Source of the DNA: Paraburkholderia sp. | GTDB lineage: Bacteria > Pseudomonadota > Gammaproteobacteria > Burkholderiales > Burkholderiaceae | Length of the DNA stretch: 64,000 bases | Assembly (NCBI RefSeq): GCF_024281035.1 | Contig: NZ_JAMXLH010000008.1 | Location: 28,167 to 92,166, forward strand | Direction of reading: 5' to 3' | Shown: positions 9,187 to 17,961 of the stretch, one piece after another | How positions within the stretch are numbered: position 1 is the stretch's first letter | How the letters are laid out: the number at the start of each line of letters is the position of its first letter | The notes under the pieces: generated by a model | The model's database searches: none | Seen by the model: the letters and a program-made list of their open reading frames with translations, nothing else | Told to the model about the DNA's origin: nothing | Made by a program: the position numbers and the translations under genes

Positions 9187-9465
9187 ATGATTACTTCGTT
9201 TGCTTGCCGGGATACCGAGGCGCTCTTTTTAGGGCGCCGGGTCGCACGCTTCGCGCTCATCGAGCGGGTGGCGGTGCGCAAAATGCAGCAGATCCATGCC
9301 GCCGCCACGCTCTCGTTTCTGCGGGTGCCGCCGGGCAATCGCCTCGAGCGGTTATCCGGCGACCTGGCTGGCTATTACAGCCTGCGCATCAATGTGCAAT
9401 GGCGGATCTGCTTTCATTTCGCAGACGGCGACGCATCGGAGGTCCGTATCGTCGACTACCACTGA
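9187..9465 (+). CDS. higB: HigB-type toxin (RelE/ParE superfamily)
   Basis: The 92-residue protein starts MITSFACRDTEALFLGRRV and contains LERLSGDLAGYYSLRINVQWRICF and a final VRIVDYH, the pattern of the plasmid-maintenance killer/HigB family. These are ribosome-dependent mRNA endonucleases inhibited by the neighbouring HTH antitoxin. Toxin-before-antitoxin order is typical for higBA. Only 5 bases separate the predicted -10 box from the start codon, so the transcript may be leaderless. The gene lies between the two blocks of riboflavin genes in what looks like an accessory insertion. Confidence 0.9.
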   Translation: MITSFACRDTEALFLGRRVARFALIERVAVRKMQQIHAAATLSFLRVPPGNRLERLSGDLAGYYSLRINVQWRICFHFADGDASEVRIVDYH

Positions 9466-9476
9466 GGAGCATCACC

Positions 9477-9782
9477 ATGGCACGCGAAGTTCCGCTTGCG
9501 ACACCGGGCGAGATTCTTTCGGAAGATTGGCTCAAGCCTCTCGGCATCAGCCAGTACGCACTCGCCAAGGCGATTGACGTGCCGCCGCGCCGCGTCAATG
9601 AGATCGTGCTCGGCAAGCGCGCGATCACTGCCGACACGGCGGTGCGCTTCGCCGTCTTTTTCGGCACCGACGCGCGCAGCTGGATGGAACTGCAGGCCCA
9701 TTACGACACCGAACGCGCGCGCGAACAGCTTCAGGACGTGCTCGCGCGCATCAAGCCGTTTGTCCGGGCCGAGCACGTCTGA
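9477..9782 (+). CDS. higA: HigA-type antitoxin (XRE family)
   Basis: 101-residue HTH antitoxin starting MAREVPLATPGEILSEDWL. The helix-turn-helix is at about residues 24-50 (ISQYALAKAIDVPPRRVNEIVLGKR), and the protein is of VapI/HigA length. It begins 11 bases after the higB stop with GAGGAG upstream (9464-9469), so the pair forms one operon. HigA family members repress their own promoter and neutralise HigB; here the likely site is the inverted repeat at 9143-9181. The frame is open far upstream, but ATG 9477 is the only start compatible with family length. Confidence 0.92.
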   Translation: MAREVPLATPGEILSEDWLKPLGISQYALAKAIDVPPRRVNEIVLGKRAITADTAVRFAVFFGTDARSWMELQAHYDTERAREQLQDVLARIKPFVRAEHV

Positions 9783-9894
9783 GCGCGCCATGCGGCGTTT
9801 GCCGTATCCATATCCCGTTCGCAACCGGCAGAGCGGGGCATGGAGCAATGCCCTGCCCGGGTGCGAACGGCTGTTACCCACAGAGACCAGAACA

Positions 9895-10683
9895 ATGAAA
9901 CGCATTGGCAGTGCATTGGGGGCCTTGCTGATTGCCGCGCACGCAGGCGCGGCACCGCTCGACCACGGCGATCTCGTGACGTTGCCCACGCGGCCAGGCG
10001 TCACGCAGAGCATCTTCATCACGACGCCGGAGCAGGCGACGCCCAAGGCCGTGCTTCTGCTGTACGCGGGCGGCGAAGGCGTTCTCAGGCTCAGCGACCA
10101 CGGCCCCACGAACATGCGCGGCAACTTTGTGATCCGCACGGCCAGCTATTGGGTCGATCACGGCTACGCCGTCGTTCAGGTCGATGCTCCTTCCGACCAT
10201 CAGGACGATTTGGGCATGAACGATTATGTGCGTCGCTCGGCCGATACGCTCATCGACCAGAAGGCCGTGTCCGTGGAAGTGCGCAAGCGTTTTCCGGGGG
10301 CAAAGATCGTGCTCTACAGCACGAGTCGTGGAACGGTCACGGTGGGCTCGATGCTCATGCATGCGAGCGACCTGGCCGATATCTACGTTCTGACTTCGCC
10401 AAAATCAGTCGCGAATCGCGAGCCCGGTATCTCGGACCTGGATGTGCCGCTGGCGTATCGCGACAAGACCATGATCATGTCGAACGAGCACGACGGCTGC
10501 AAAGTGGCGATGTATTACGGAGCCAGGCGGCTCGCCGAAGCGAATCATGTGGCTCTTGTCACCGAATCCTCCGACGCGGACTCGGGCAACGCGTGTGGCG
10601 CGCGATCTCCCCACGGCTATCTCGGCATCGAACAGAAGGCACTGGACGATTCCAGTGCATGGATTGAAACCAGGCTTAATTAG
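9895..10683 (+). CDS. Secreted alpha/beta-hydrolase-like protein
   Basis: The start at 9895 gives a short signal peptide (MKRIGSALGALLIAAHAGA, cleavage about residue 19-20) and 262 residues. The body has alpha/beta-hydrolase features: a KAVLLLYAGGEG strand-turn, a nucleophile elbow YSTSRGT with S144, and a C-terminal SPHGYLGIE that may supply the catalytic His. The elbow is S-x-S-x-G rather than the common G-x-S-x-G. Function unknown; a periplasmic esterase or peptidase-like role is possible. The gene follows higA by 112 bases on the same strand. Confidence 0.75.
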   Translation: MKRIGSALGALLIAAHAGAAPLDHGDLVTLPTRPGVTQSIFITTPEQATPKAVLLLYAGGEGVLRLSDHGPTNMRGNFVIRTASYWVDHGYAVVQVDAPSDHQDDLGMNDYVRRSADTLIDQKAVSVEVRKRFPGAKIVLYSTSRGTVTVGSMLMHASDLADIYVLTSPKSVANREPGISDLDVPLAYRDKTMIMSNEHDGCKVAMYYGARRLAEANHVALVTESSDADSGNACGARSPHGYLGIEQKALDDSSAWIETRLN

Positions 10684-11083
10684 CCGTGGCTGTGTGCAAG
10701 ACCGCCGCCAGGCGGAATGCGATTGCCAGGTAAACCGAGGCGCGACCTGGTGTAGTAAGTCGCACCCAATCGTATTAAATCGCACCCAATCGCGCAATAA
10801 GGCAGGGCCGTCCGGCACGTCCTGTTGTCACAGCCGTTACGAACGATGACGGTGTACATCAGCCGACGCCAAACGTTTCGTGCCGATCAAAGCAATGCGT
10901 ATTCAGGCCTGGAAAATCGCCCTTATACGTTTTAGTATCGATCGACGGGAGCGATTCACCTCGAACCAGGCCAACGTAGCTACACAAAAGAAATCGAAAA
11001 TAATCTCCAATGACATGTGCTGATCGTGCCGGCACAGATGGTTGTATTGACAACTGTCATGGGCGAAGACATTCGGGGAAACC
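10684..11083. other. Intergenic region before the chemoreceptor gene
   Basis: About 400 bases with no convincing gene. It contains two direct copies of TCGCACCCAATCG (10760-10772 and 10780-10792, 20-bp period) and, near the right end, a TTGACA (11047-11052) overlapping a small TGACA-AC-TGTCA inverted repeat (11048-11059). No matching -10 box or flagellar sigma28 promoter was evident. Confidence 0.5.
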
Positions 11084-12640
11084 ATGAAACTGACTTTTCG
11101 CGCAAAGCTCTTTGCCCCTCTGTTCGTTTGCTGGATCAGTTTATGGGCGGTGACGGGAGCGGGCCTCTACCACAACAAAGTGCGTCTGCTGGAAGAGCGG
11201 CAGCTTGCGATGAAATCGGCCACCGAAATCGGTGTCTCGATCGCAAAGGATTATGCGGCGATGGTGGCCGCCGGAAAACTTCCCCTGGCTGAAGCGCAAC
11301 AGCAAGCGCTGGCACGCATCAGAGCGCTGCGCTTTGGGAAGGACGGCTACCTTTTTGTGATCTCCTCCGAGCCTAAAGTCCTGCTGCACCCGATCAAGCC
11401 CGAGATGGAGGGGCAAAACGTCGCGGATTATAAAGATCCCAAGGGACACCACCTGTTCAGGGACATGGCGGACATCGCGAGAAGCAAGGGCGAAGGGTGG
11501 GTGGAATATGTCTGGCCCAAGCCAGGCAATCCGGATCAATCCAGGGTATTTCCCAAAGGCACCTATGTCTTGACGTACAAGCCATGGGACTGGACGTTCG
11601 GAACAGGCGTCTATCTGGACGACCTGACCGACGCGACGATCAAGGACTTCTGGCTCGCTTTTCTCGCGCTGAGCGTGGTCGGCGTTTTCCTGAACGGCGC
11701 AAGCCTGCTGGTCATTCGAAGCTTGAACAAGGCGGTTGGCGGAGAACTGGAAGCCGCCGCAGATGCTGCGCGGCGAATTGCCGCCGGTGACCTGTCCGAA
11801 ACGGTCAAGGTCAAACCCGGTGACGACTCCAGCCTGCTGCATACGATGAAAACCATGCAGGATAACCTGCTGAGTATCGTCACCAAGGTGCGCTCGGGAG
11901 CCGACGCGATCTCGGGCGCCGCGAGCGAAATGACTGCGGGCAATGTTGACCTGTCGTCACGGACCGAGCAACAGGCAGCGGCATTGGAACAGACCGCCGC
12001 GTCGATGGAGGAACTGACGGCGACCGTGAAGGAGAATGCCGACAACGCGCATCAGGCCAGTGAGATGGCGGTTGCAGCTTCGCATGTCGCGGGACAGGGC
12101 GGGGACGCCGTGGCCGAAGTGGTGAGCACCATGGCGGCCATTAACGTGTCGTCGAGGAAGATCGTCGACATCATCGGCGTTATCGACGGCATTGCCTTTC
12201 AAACCAACATCCTCGCACTCAATGCGGCCGTGGAAGCGGCACGCGCTGGCGAGCACGGTCGTGGATTTGCGGTTGTTGCAGGCGAAGTACGTACGCTGGC
12301 ACAACGCTCCGCCGTGGCCGCCAAAGAAATCAAGGCCCTGATCGACGATTCCGTCGGCAAGGTGGATGCCGGGACTTCACTCGTCGAGCAAGCTGGCGCG
12401 AAGATGAAAGAAGTCGTGGAGAGCATCCAGCGCGTGTCGGACATCATCGGCGGGATCGCCGCAGCCGGGCACGAGCAGACGAACGGCATCGAACAGGTCA
12501 ACCAGGCCGTCGCTCAAATGGATCAAACGACGCAGCAGAACGCCGCGCTGGTCGAACAGGCCGTCACCTCGGCGGATGCATTAGACAAGAAGGCTGGCGA
12601 ATTGACTCAGGCAGTCAATGTGTTCAGGTTGAAAAATTGA
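11084..12640 (+). CDS. Methyl-accepting chemotaxis protein with periplasmic Cache domain
   Basis: Chemoreceptor that senses a periplasmic ligand and controls CheA. The 518 residues comprise TM1 about 10-28, a single-Cache sensor about 35-182 (with [20 protein letters not shown] and a [12 protein letters not shown] end), TM2 about 188-211, HAMP about 212-266, and the signalling domain to about 505 with the highly conserved hairpin tip [20 protein letters not shown] near residue 370. It ends FRLKN, with no CheR-binding NWETF-type pentapeptide. Single-Cache receptors of this type often recognise small carboxylates; the ligand here is unknown. It is a lone receptor gene with no che genes nearby, followed by a terminator at 12797-12832. 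Confidence 0.95.
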   Translation: MKLTFRAKLFAPLFVCWISLWAVTGAGLYHNKVRLLEERQLAMKSATEIGVSIAKDYAAMVAAGKLPLAEAQQQALARIRALRFGKDGYLFVISSEPKVLLHPIKPEMEGQNVADYKDPKGHHLFRDMADIARSKGEGWVEYVWPKPGNPDQSRVFPKGTYVLTYKPWDWTFGTGVYLDDLTDATIKDFWLAFLALSVVGVFLNGASLLVIRSLNKAVGGELEAAADAARRIAAGDLSETVKVKPGDDSSLLHTMKTMQDNLLSIVTKVRSGADAISGAASEMTAGNVDLSSRTEQQAAALEQTAASMEELTATVKENADNAHQASEMAVAASHVAGQGGDAVAEVVSTMAAINVSSRKIVDIIGVIDGIAFQTNILALNAAVEAARAGEHGRGFAVVAGEVRTLAQRSAVAAKEIKALIDDSVGKVDAGTSLVEQAGAKMKEVVESIQRVSDIIGGIAAAGHEQTNGIEQVNQAVAQMDQTTQQNAALVEQAVTSADALDKKAGELTQAVNVFRLKN

Positions 12641-12796
12641 CATCCCGAACAGGCCTAACTGCGCGGTCCAACCGCTCGGCCCGGCTGTGCGGTTTTGACT
12701 TCGCGATGGCGTGTCCACTTGCCATCGGTCAGGACGCGCGCCGCCGGTCGTCAGTACACGGGATCTCAATCGCTGTAGCCCGATTCAACGTAAACG

Positions 12797-12832
12797 GGCA
12801 CGTCGGCAAAAGCTGCCGAACGTGCCTCTTTT
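12797..12832 (+). terminator. Rho-independent terminator after the chemoreceptor gene
   Basis: GGCACGTCGGCA / TGCCGAACGTGCC stem with one bulge and a short A-rich loop, followed by TCTTTT. It lies between convergent genes. Confidence 0.7.
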
Positions 12833-12860
12833 CTCAGAGCGGTTTCACCGCCAGTGCGCG

Positions 12861-13607
12861 TTACCGCAGTCCCCCGCTGGCAACGATATGCTCGCCTGTC
12901 AGCCATTTAGCGTCGTCCGACGCAAGAAAAACCACTGCCGATGCGATGTCGTCCGACTGCCCAACGCGGCCGAGCGGCGTCTGGCTGATTGCAAACTTCT
13001 CGAAATCCGATCCGATCAACCCCGCGGTATGCGTACCTTCGGTCACGACCACGCCCGGATTGATTGCGTTCACGCGGATCTTCTTCGGCCCGAGCTCACG
13101 TGCGAGCACGCCGGTGATCGCATCCACCGCGCCTTTCGTCCCGCTATAGACGGCACTTCCCGGTGGCGTGATGGTCGTTACGACCGAGCTGACGTTGATG
13201 ATGCTCGCACCTTCGCCAAGATGCTTGACGGCAGCCTGCGTGGTGAGCAGCACGCCGAGCACGTTCGTGTCGAACTGCTTGCGGTAATGGGCTTCCGTGA
13301 CTTCTTCGATCGGCGCCATCTCGTAGATGCCGGAGTTATTGACGAGTATGTCGAGGCGACCGTACGTTTCGATTGCCGTGCTGACGATGCCTTGCGCTTC
13401 GGCGGCCTTCGACACGTCGCCGCCCACGGCAACTGCCTTCCCTCCGGCTGAAGTAATGGCGGATACAACGGTATCCGCACCTGCCTTGCTGCTCGCGTAG
13501 TTGACGACCACCGCAGCGCCTTCGGCCGCGAGTGCCTTCGCAATACCGGCACCGATGCCTTTCGATGCGCCCGTGACAATGGCTACTTTCCCTGCAAGCT
13601 TGCCCAT
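12861..13607 (-). CDS. Short-chain dehydrogenase/reductase (SDR family)
   Basis: Classical SDR oxidoreductase of 248 residues. The start at 13607 gives MGKLAGKVAIVTGASKGIG with the cofactor motif TGASKGIG (12-19), NNSG (90-93), catalytic Ser near 140, and the YSGTK active site (Y154, K158). NVSS and the NPGVVVTEGTH segment are also standard. A GAGGAA Shine-Dalgarno precedes this ATG; the longer open frame upstream lacks family similarity. N37 after the second strand (VVVNYASSK) suggests NADP preference. Substrate unknown. The 326-base divergent region with the next plus-strand gene probably holds its promoter. Confidence 0.9.
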   Translation of the reverse strand: MGKLAGKVAIVTGASKGIGAGIAKALAAEGAAVVVNYASSKAGADTVVSAITSAGGKAVAVGGDVSKAAEAQGIVSTAIETYGRLDILVNNSGIYEMAPIEEVTEAHYRKQFDTNVLGVLLTTQAAVKHLGEGASIINVSSVVTTITPPGSAVYSGTKGAVDAITGVLARELGPKKIRVNAINPGVVVTEGTHTAGLIGSDFEKFAISQTPLGRVGQSDDIASAVVFLASDDAKWLTGEHIVASGGLR

Positions 13608-13933
13608 GATGTATTCCTCAGCGTAAATCGCACCATTAATCGAAACCGGCGTTTTGACTTGCATGAAGTAATCGGCCGGTGCTGAGCGTGAATGTAGAGG
13701 TCCGCGGCACCGCGATAAAGCGTCCGGAAACGAATTGACTGGCAGGATCAGCCGAACAATCGGTGTAAGCGGTCGTAGAATTTTCAACCGCATTGACCGC
13801 AATGATGAACGGATTAGGTCTGTGATGTACCCGGGAGGCTATATCCGTGGGACGAGCGCGTTCAGAGCGCTTCCAGCATCGGGTAGGTATATTGCTCTTT
13901 GTAGTGACATGTCGATTCCGCACGGAGGACGAG
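13608..13933. other. Divergent intergenic region
   Basis: 326 bases between the minus-strand SDR and a plus-strand small secreted protein. It is somewhat AT-richer than its surroundings. No strong consensus promoter, repeat or RNA element was recognised. Confidence 0.4.
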
Positions 13934-14188
13934 ATGAACAAAGTGTCCCTTGCAGTTCTGATTTCCCTTTCGACGCTGACGGGTGCTGCTTACGCGCAGA
14001 CGGAGAACGGCGTCACGATGAGCACCGACCCGCAGAAGGTTGCGGAATTCGAGCAGCACGCACAGGAAGTGCAGGCGCACCAAGGCGAAGCGCAGCCGGC
14101 ACGGATGGCGCCGGCGAGGGTGACGAGAGAGCATCCCTGGGTGAAAAAGCATCATCCGTACGTCGGGAAGTCTGCGCCGGCGCAGTGA
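13934..14188 (+). CDS. Small secreted protein of unknown function
   Basis: 84 residues with a clear signal peptide (MNKVSLAVLISLSTLTGAAYA, cleavage after AYA at about residue 21) and a strong GGAGG ribosome site at 13924-13928. The mature part is short and hydrophilic, with Gln/Glu/His-rich stretches (EFEQHAQEVQAHQGEAQ) and a basic His/Lys C-terminus (REHPWVKKHHPYVGK). I recognise no domain. Its size and composition suggest a small periplasmic protein, perhaps metal-binding because of the histidines, but that is a guess. A long hairpin follows at 14226-14263. Confidence 0.7.
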   Translation: MNKVSLAVLISLSTLTGAAYAQTENGVTMSTDPQKVAEFEQHAQEVQAHQGEAQPARMAPARVTREHPWVKKHHPYVGKSAPAQ

Positions 14189-14225
14189 CAGGGCGCGTGC
14201 CGAAGAGGGGAGTCTTTAAACGCGT

Positions 14226-14263
14226 GACGGTATACGAGCCGCAGAAAGCGGTCGTATACCGTC
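14226..14263. terminator. Long hairpin between convergent genes
   Basis: GACGGTATACGA (14226-14237) pairs perfectly with TCGTATACCGTC (14252-14263), and inside it CCGC (14239-14242) pairs with GCGG (14248-14251): a 16-bp stem with a single bulged base. Neither side has a clear T tract, so intrinsic termination is uncertain, but its place between convergent 3' ends fits a bidirectional terminator or RNA 3'-end stabiliser. Confidence 0.5.
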
Positions 14264-14340
14264 AGAAATATCGTCGCAAAGTCGAAGTTGCGGCGAATTT
14301 GGGCGAGACGATAGCAAACTGCCAATCCGCTAAAGCCGAA

Positions 14341-14976
14341 TTACTTCACGGGCTTGGCGGCGTCCTGAGAAGTGCTGAGCATCCTTTCCACATACCGCGC
14401 AATCAGGTCGATCTCCAGATTCACCTTCGAACCGGCCTGCAAATGCCGGAGCGTCGTCACCTCGACGGTGTGCGGAATCAGGTTGATCGAGAATTCACAG
14501 CCGTCCGCGCGGTCGTCGACCGAGTTCACGGTGAGGCTCACGCCATTGATCGTCACCGAGCCCTTGTATGCGAGGTAGCGGCCGACATCGGCGGGCGCGA
14601 GGATGCGAAGTTCATGCGACTCGCCCACCGGCGCAAAGCGCGTAACGGTGCCGAGGCCATCCACGTGGCCCGACACGATGTGCCCGCCGAGGCGGTCGTG
14701 CGCGTGCAACGCCTTTTCGAGGTTCACGTCGCCGGTCGCGGCGAGGCCCACGGTGTGGTTCAGGCTTTCGCGCGAGACTTCGACGTCGAAGCGCGTTGCC
14801 GACTTTTCGATCACGGTCATGCACGCGCCCTGGATCGCGATGCTGTCGCCGATCTGCACGTCGTCGAGATCGAGGCTGCCCGCATCGACGGTGAGGCGCA
14901 CGCCCGCGTCAGCACCGGCGCCGAGCGGCTTGATCGATTCGATGCGGCCCACCGCCGCGACGATTCCGGTAAACAT
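14341..14976 (-). CDS. ribE: Riboflavin synthase alpha chain
   Basis: Dismutates two 6,7-dimethyl-8-ribityllumazine molecules to riboflavin. The 211-residue protein shows the internal duplication of the family. The N-terminal barrel begins MFTGIVAAVGRIESI with GACMTV; the second carries NGVSLTVN; between them is LGGHIVSGHVDG. It lies 45 bases downstream of ribD on the minus strand. Downstream, 5.4 kb of unrelated genes separate it from ribBA-ribH, with which it would normally be clustered. In older nomenclature this gene is ribC. Confidence 0.95.
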   Translation of the reverse strand: MFTGIVAAVGRIESIKPLGAGADAGVRLTVDAGSLDLDDVQIGDSIAIQGACMTVIEKSATRFDVEVSRESLNHTVGLAATGDVNLEKALHAHDRLGGHIVSGHVDGLGTVTRFAPVGESHELRILAPADVGRYLAYKGSVTINGVSLTVNSVDDRADGCEFSINLIPHTVEVTTLRHLQAGSKVNLEIDLIARYVERMLSTSQDAAKPVK

Positions 14977-15021
14977 CGTGCTGTTCCTTGTGTTCGTTTC
15001 GTGAGTGAGATGCGCGGCGGC

Positions 15022-16161
15022 TTACGGCGCATCCGCCTGCAGGTTCTCGCCGCGCACCACGCGCGCGAGGATGCGTAGATCGTCGCCGATGCGCTCGACC
15101 GCATGGAAGGTCAGGCGCGTGCGCTCGTCGAGGCTCTCCGGCGCGGCGATGTCGATCATGCCGAGCGCGTCGGTGCCGAGCAGCGACGGCGCGACGTAGA
15201 GCAACAACTCGTCCACGCAGCCCTCGCGGAGCAGCGAGCCGTTGAGCTTGTTGCCCGCCTCGACGTGAAGTTCGTTCACGCCGCGCGCCGCCAGTTCGGT
15301 CAGCATCGCGGGCAAATCGACCTTGCCGTGTCCGTTGCCGAGCGCCACCAGTTCGGCGCCACGCGCACGCAGTGCTTCGGCTCGCTCGGCATTGCGATCG
15401 TCGAGCGAAGCGCAAAACACGAGTGTCGGTGCGCCAGCGAGAATCTGCGCTTCGGGCGACACTTCGAGCCTGCTGTCGACCAGGATGCGCTTTGGCTGGC
15501 GCGGCGTGTCGACCGCGCGCACGGTCAGGCGCGGATCGTCTTCCTTGACGGTGCCGATGCCCGTGAGAATCGCCGACGCGCGCGCGCGCCACGCGTGGCC
15601 GTCCGCGCGCGCTTCGGCGCCCGTGATCCACTGGCTCACGCCGGAGGGCAGGCCCGTGCGGCCGTCGAGCGACGCCGCGATCTTCATGCGCACCCACGGG
15701 CGCTTTCTCGTCATGCGCGAGACGAAGCCGATGTTCATCTCGCGCGCTTCATTCGCGAGCAGCCCGCAGCGCACGTCGATGCCCGCGTCGCGCAGCATCG
15801 TGAGGCCGCGCCCCGATACGAGCGGATTCGGGTCTTCCATCGCCGCGATCACGCGCGCGACCTTCGCTTCGATGAGCGCGCCCGCGCAGGGCGGCGTGCG
15901 GCCGAAGTGACTGCACGGTTCGAGCGTCACATAGGCCGTTGCGCCGCGCAGTTCATGGCCGCGCGCGCGCGCGTCCTTCATCGCCTGGATTTCGGCGTGG
16001 TCCTGGCCGGCCGGCTGCGTGAAGCCTTCGCCGATCGCCACGCCGTCCTTCACCAGCACACAGCCGACGCGGGGATTCGGATCGGTCGTGTAAAGGCCGC
16101 GCGCCGCGAGGGCGAGCGCGCGCTCCATATGGACGAAATCGGTTTGCGAGAACATCGTCAT
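15022..16161 (-). CDS. ribD: Bifunctional riboflavin deaminase/reductase RibD
   Basis: Catalyses the deamination and side-chain reduction steps that follow GTP cyclohydrolase II. The start at 16161 (MTMFSQTDFVHMERAL) gives 379 residues; a second ATG lies two codons later. The N-terminal deaminase domain shows its zinc site in DHAEIQ (H55, E57) and EPCSHFGRTPPC (C83, C92). The C-terminal reductase domain starts near residue 145 (RPWVRMKIAASLDGRTGLPSG) and includes the ELHVEAGNKLNGSLL segment. It sits 73 bases after hemL and 45 bases before ribE on the same strand, so hemL-ribD-ribE may be co-transcribed. Confidence 0.94.
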   Translation of the reverse strand: MTMFSQTDFVHMERALALAARGLYTTDPNPRVGCVLVKDGVAIGEGFTQPAGQDHAEIQAMKDARARGHELRGATAYVTLEPCSHFGRTPPCAGALIEAKVARVIAAMEDPNPLVSGRGLTMLRDAGIDVRCGLLANEAREMNIGFVSRMTRKRPWVRMKIAASLDGRTGLPSGVSQWITGAEARADGHAWRARASAILTGIGTVKEDDPRLTVRAVDTPRQPKRILVDSRLEVSPEAQILAGAPTLVFCASLDDRNAERAEALRARGAELVALGNGHGKVDLPAMLTELAARGVNELHVEAGNKLNGSLLREGCVDELLLYVAPSLLGTDALGMIDIAAPESLDERTRLTFHAVERIGDDLRILARVVRGENLQADAP

Positions 16162-16234
16162 GCACTTCTGAGCAACGGTTCGGGTGAGCCGGGCGAGGTG
16201 CCCGGCGCTCTCTCGGGGCGTGCGTCGCGCGCGT

Positions 16235-17524
16235 TTATGCTTCGGCGAACGCGCGGCGTGCGGCGGCGATGGTCTCGTCGATGATCGCGTCGTCGTGCTT
16301 GATCGACACGAAGCCCGCTTCATAAGCCGACGGCGCGAAGTACACGCCCGCGTCCAGCATCTGGTGGAAGAAGCGGTTAAAGCGCGAGACATCGCTCTTC
16401 GTGACTTCGGCGAAGCTCGTCGGGACCTTCTCGGCGAAGTAGAGGCCGAACATGCCGCCCACGGAATCGGCGACGAACGGCACTTTCGCTTCGTGTGCCG
16501 CCTCGGTGAGGCCCTGCGCGAGACGCGCGGTCTGCGCCGTGAGGCGATCGTAGAAGCCGGGCGCCTGGATCAGCTGCAGCATCTTGAGACCGGCTGCGAC
16601 CGCGACAGGATTGCCCGAGAGCGTGCCCGCCTGGTACACGGTGCCGTTCGGCGCGAGGTGATCCATGATCTCGCGACGGCCGCCGAACGCCGCTGCGGGC
16701 ATGCCGCCGCCGATCACCTTGCCGAGACACACCATGTCGGCCTCGATGCCGTAGAGCGCCTGCGCGCCTTTGAGGCCCACGCGGAAGCCGCACATCACTT
16801 CGTCGAAAATCAGCACGGCGCCGTGCTTAGTGCACAGGCTGCGCAGTGCGCCGATGAATGCCGGCGAGGCCTTCACGAGATTCATGTTGCCCGCGACGGG
16901 CTCGATGATCACGGCGGCGATTTCGTCGCCGAACGCCTTGAACGCTTCTTCGAGCGCCGCGACGTTGTTGTACTCGAGCACGGTGGTGTGCTTCGCGATG
17001 TCGACGGGCACGCCCGCCGACGTCGGGTTGCCGAACGTGAGCAGGCCCGAGCCGGCCTTCACGAGCAGGCTGTCGGCGTGGCCGTGGTAGCAGCCTTCGA
17101 ACTTCACGATGCGGTCGCGCTTCGTGAAGCCGCGCGCGAGACGCAGCGCACTCATGGTCGCTTCGGTGCCGCTCGACACCATGCGCACCTGTTCCATCGA
17201 CGGCACGATCTTGCAGATTTCCTCGGCGATCTCGATCTCGGCCTCGGTCGGCGCGCCGAACGAGAAGCCCTTCGAGAGCACGCGCTGCACGGCGTCGAGC
17301 ACTTCGGGATGGACGTGGCCGAGGATCATCGGGCCCCACGAGCCGATGTAATCGATATAGCGCCGGCCGTCGGCATCCCAGAAGTACGGCCCTTCGGCGC
17401 GTTCGACGAAGCGCGGCGTGCCGCCGACCGAGCGGAAGGCGCGTACGGGCGAGTTGACGCCGCCGGGAATGGTTTGCTGCGCGCGTTCGAAGAGGGCCTG
17501 GTTCCTGGACTGAGTGTTGGACAT
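16235..17524 (-). CDS. hemL: Glutamate-1-semialdehyde 2,1-aminomutase
   Basis: PLP enzyme that makes 5-aminolevulinate for tetrapyrrole synthesis. The 429 residues are standard. [15 protein letters not shown] (117-131) binds the cofactor phosphate, DEVMCGFR (241-248) stacks on PLP, and K269 in [18 protein letters not shown] forms the Schiff base. It is the first gene of the minus-strand hemL-ribD-ribE series. The 437 bases upstream separate it from a divergent MFS transporter. Confidence 0.96.
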   Translation of the reverse strand: MSNTQSRNQALFERAQQTIPGGVNSPVRAFRSVGGTPRFVERAEGPYFWDADGRRYIDYIGSWGPMILGHVHPEVLDAVQRVLSKGFSFGAPTEAEIEIAEEICKIVPSMEQVRMVSSGTEATMSALRLARGFTKRDRIVKFEGCYHGHADSLLVKAGSGLLTFGNPTSAGVPVDIAKHTTVLEYNNVAALEEAFKAFGDEIAAVIIEPVAGNMNLVKASPAFIGALRSLCTKHGAVLIFDEVMCGFRVGLKGAQALYGIEADMVCLGKVIGGGMPAAAFGGRREIMDHLAPNGTVYQAGTLSGNPVAVAAGLKMLQLIQAPGFYDRLTAQTARLAQGLTEAAHEAKVPFVADSVGGMFGLYFAEKVPTSFAEVTKSDVSRFNRFFHQMLDAGVYFAPSAYEAGFVSIKHDDAIIDETIAAARRAFAEA

Positions 17525-17961
17525 GAGTGCTGAACCTGCGTGAGTGATGTGGCGCGCGGCGTACGATCTCGCGCCGCGTAGGGGTAATCTGGCGAAATTG
17601 TACCGGACTCGCGGGGATAGGTCCGGGGTGCAGGTTGCCGCGGCAGCCGCGCGCGCCGCGCCGGCGCAAAAGCGGCCAGCCGGGTCCGAGGGCGGTTGGG
17701 CGAGGCGCTACGTCGCGACGAAACCAGCCACAAAAGCCGCCACAAGAGCTGCCGTTACGGACGATTTTTCCGGTTTTGGAGCCGTTTTCGCGGCTCTTTT
17801 TGCAGCGCTAAAGACCCGAGCCTGCCTCGGGTACAATGACTCGCTCCGATGCCGCGCGCGCCACCCGCGCTGCGGCTCATGACCGATACGGCCGCGGCTT
17901 GACGCTGCTCGAACGCACGCGGCCCGTTTCTGCCCGTTTTTGCCCGTTCCCGCCCATTTCC
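17525..17961. other. Divergent intergenic region between hemL and the MFS gene
   Basis: 437 bases. It holds a terminator-like hairpin GAGCCG-TTTTCG-CGGCTC-TTTTT (17779-17801), then a perfect 7-bp inverted repeat ACCCGAG/CTCGGGT (17814-17832) whose right end abuts a TACAAT -10-like box (17832-17837) pointing to the MFS gene. No good -35 box was seen. Confidence 0.45.
17779..17801 (+). terminator. Possible intrinsic terminator or attenuator hairpin
   Basis: Six-base-pair GC-rich stem, 6-nt loop and five T residues. There is no plus-strand gene immediately upstream, so if active it would stop read-through or a short leader transcript before the MFS gene. Confidence 0.4.
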
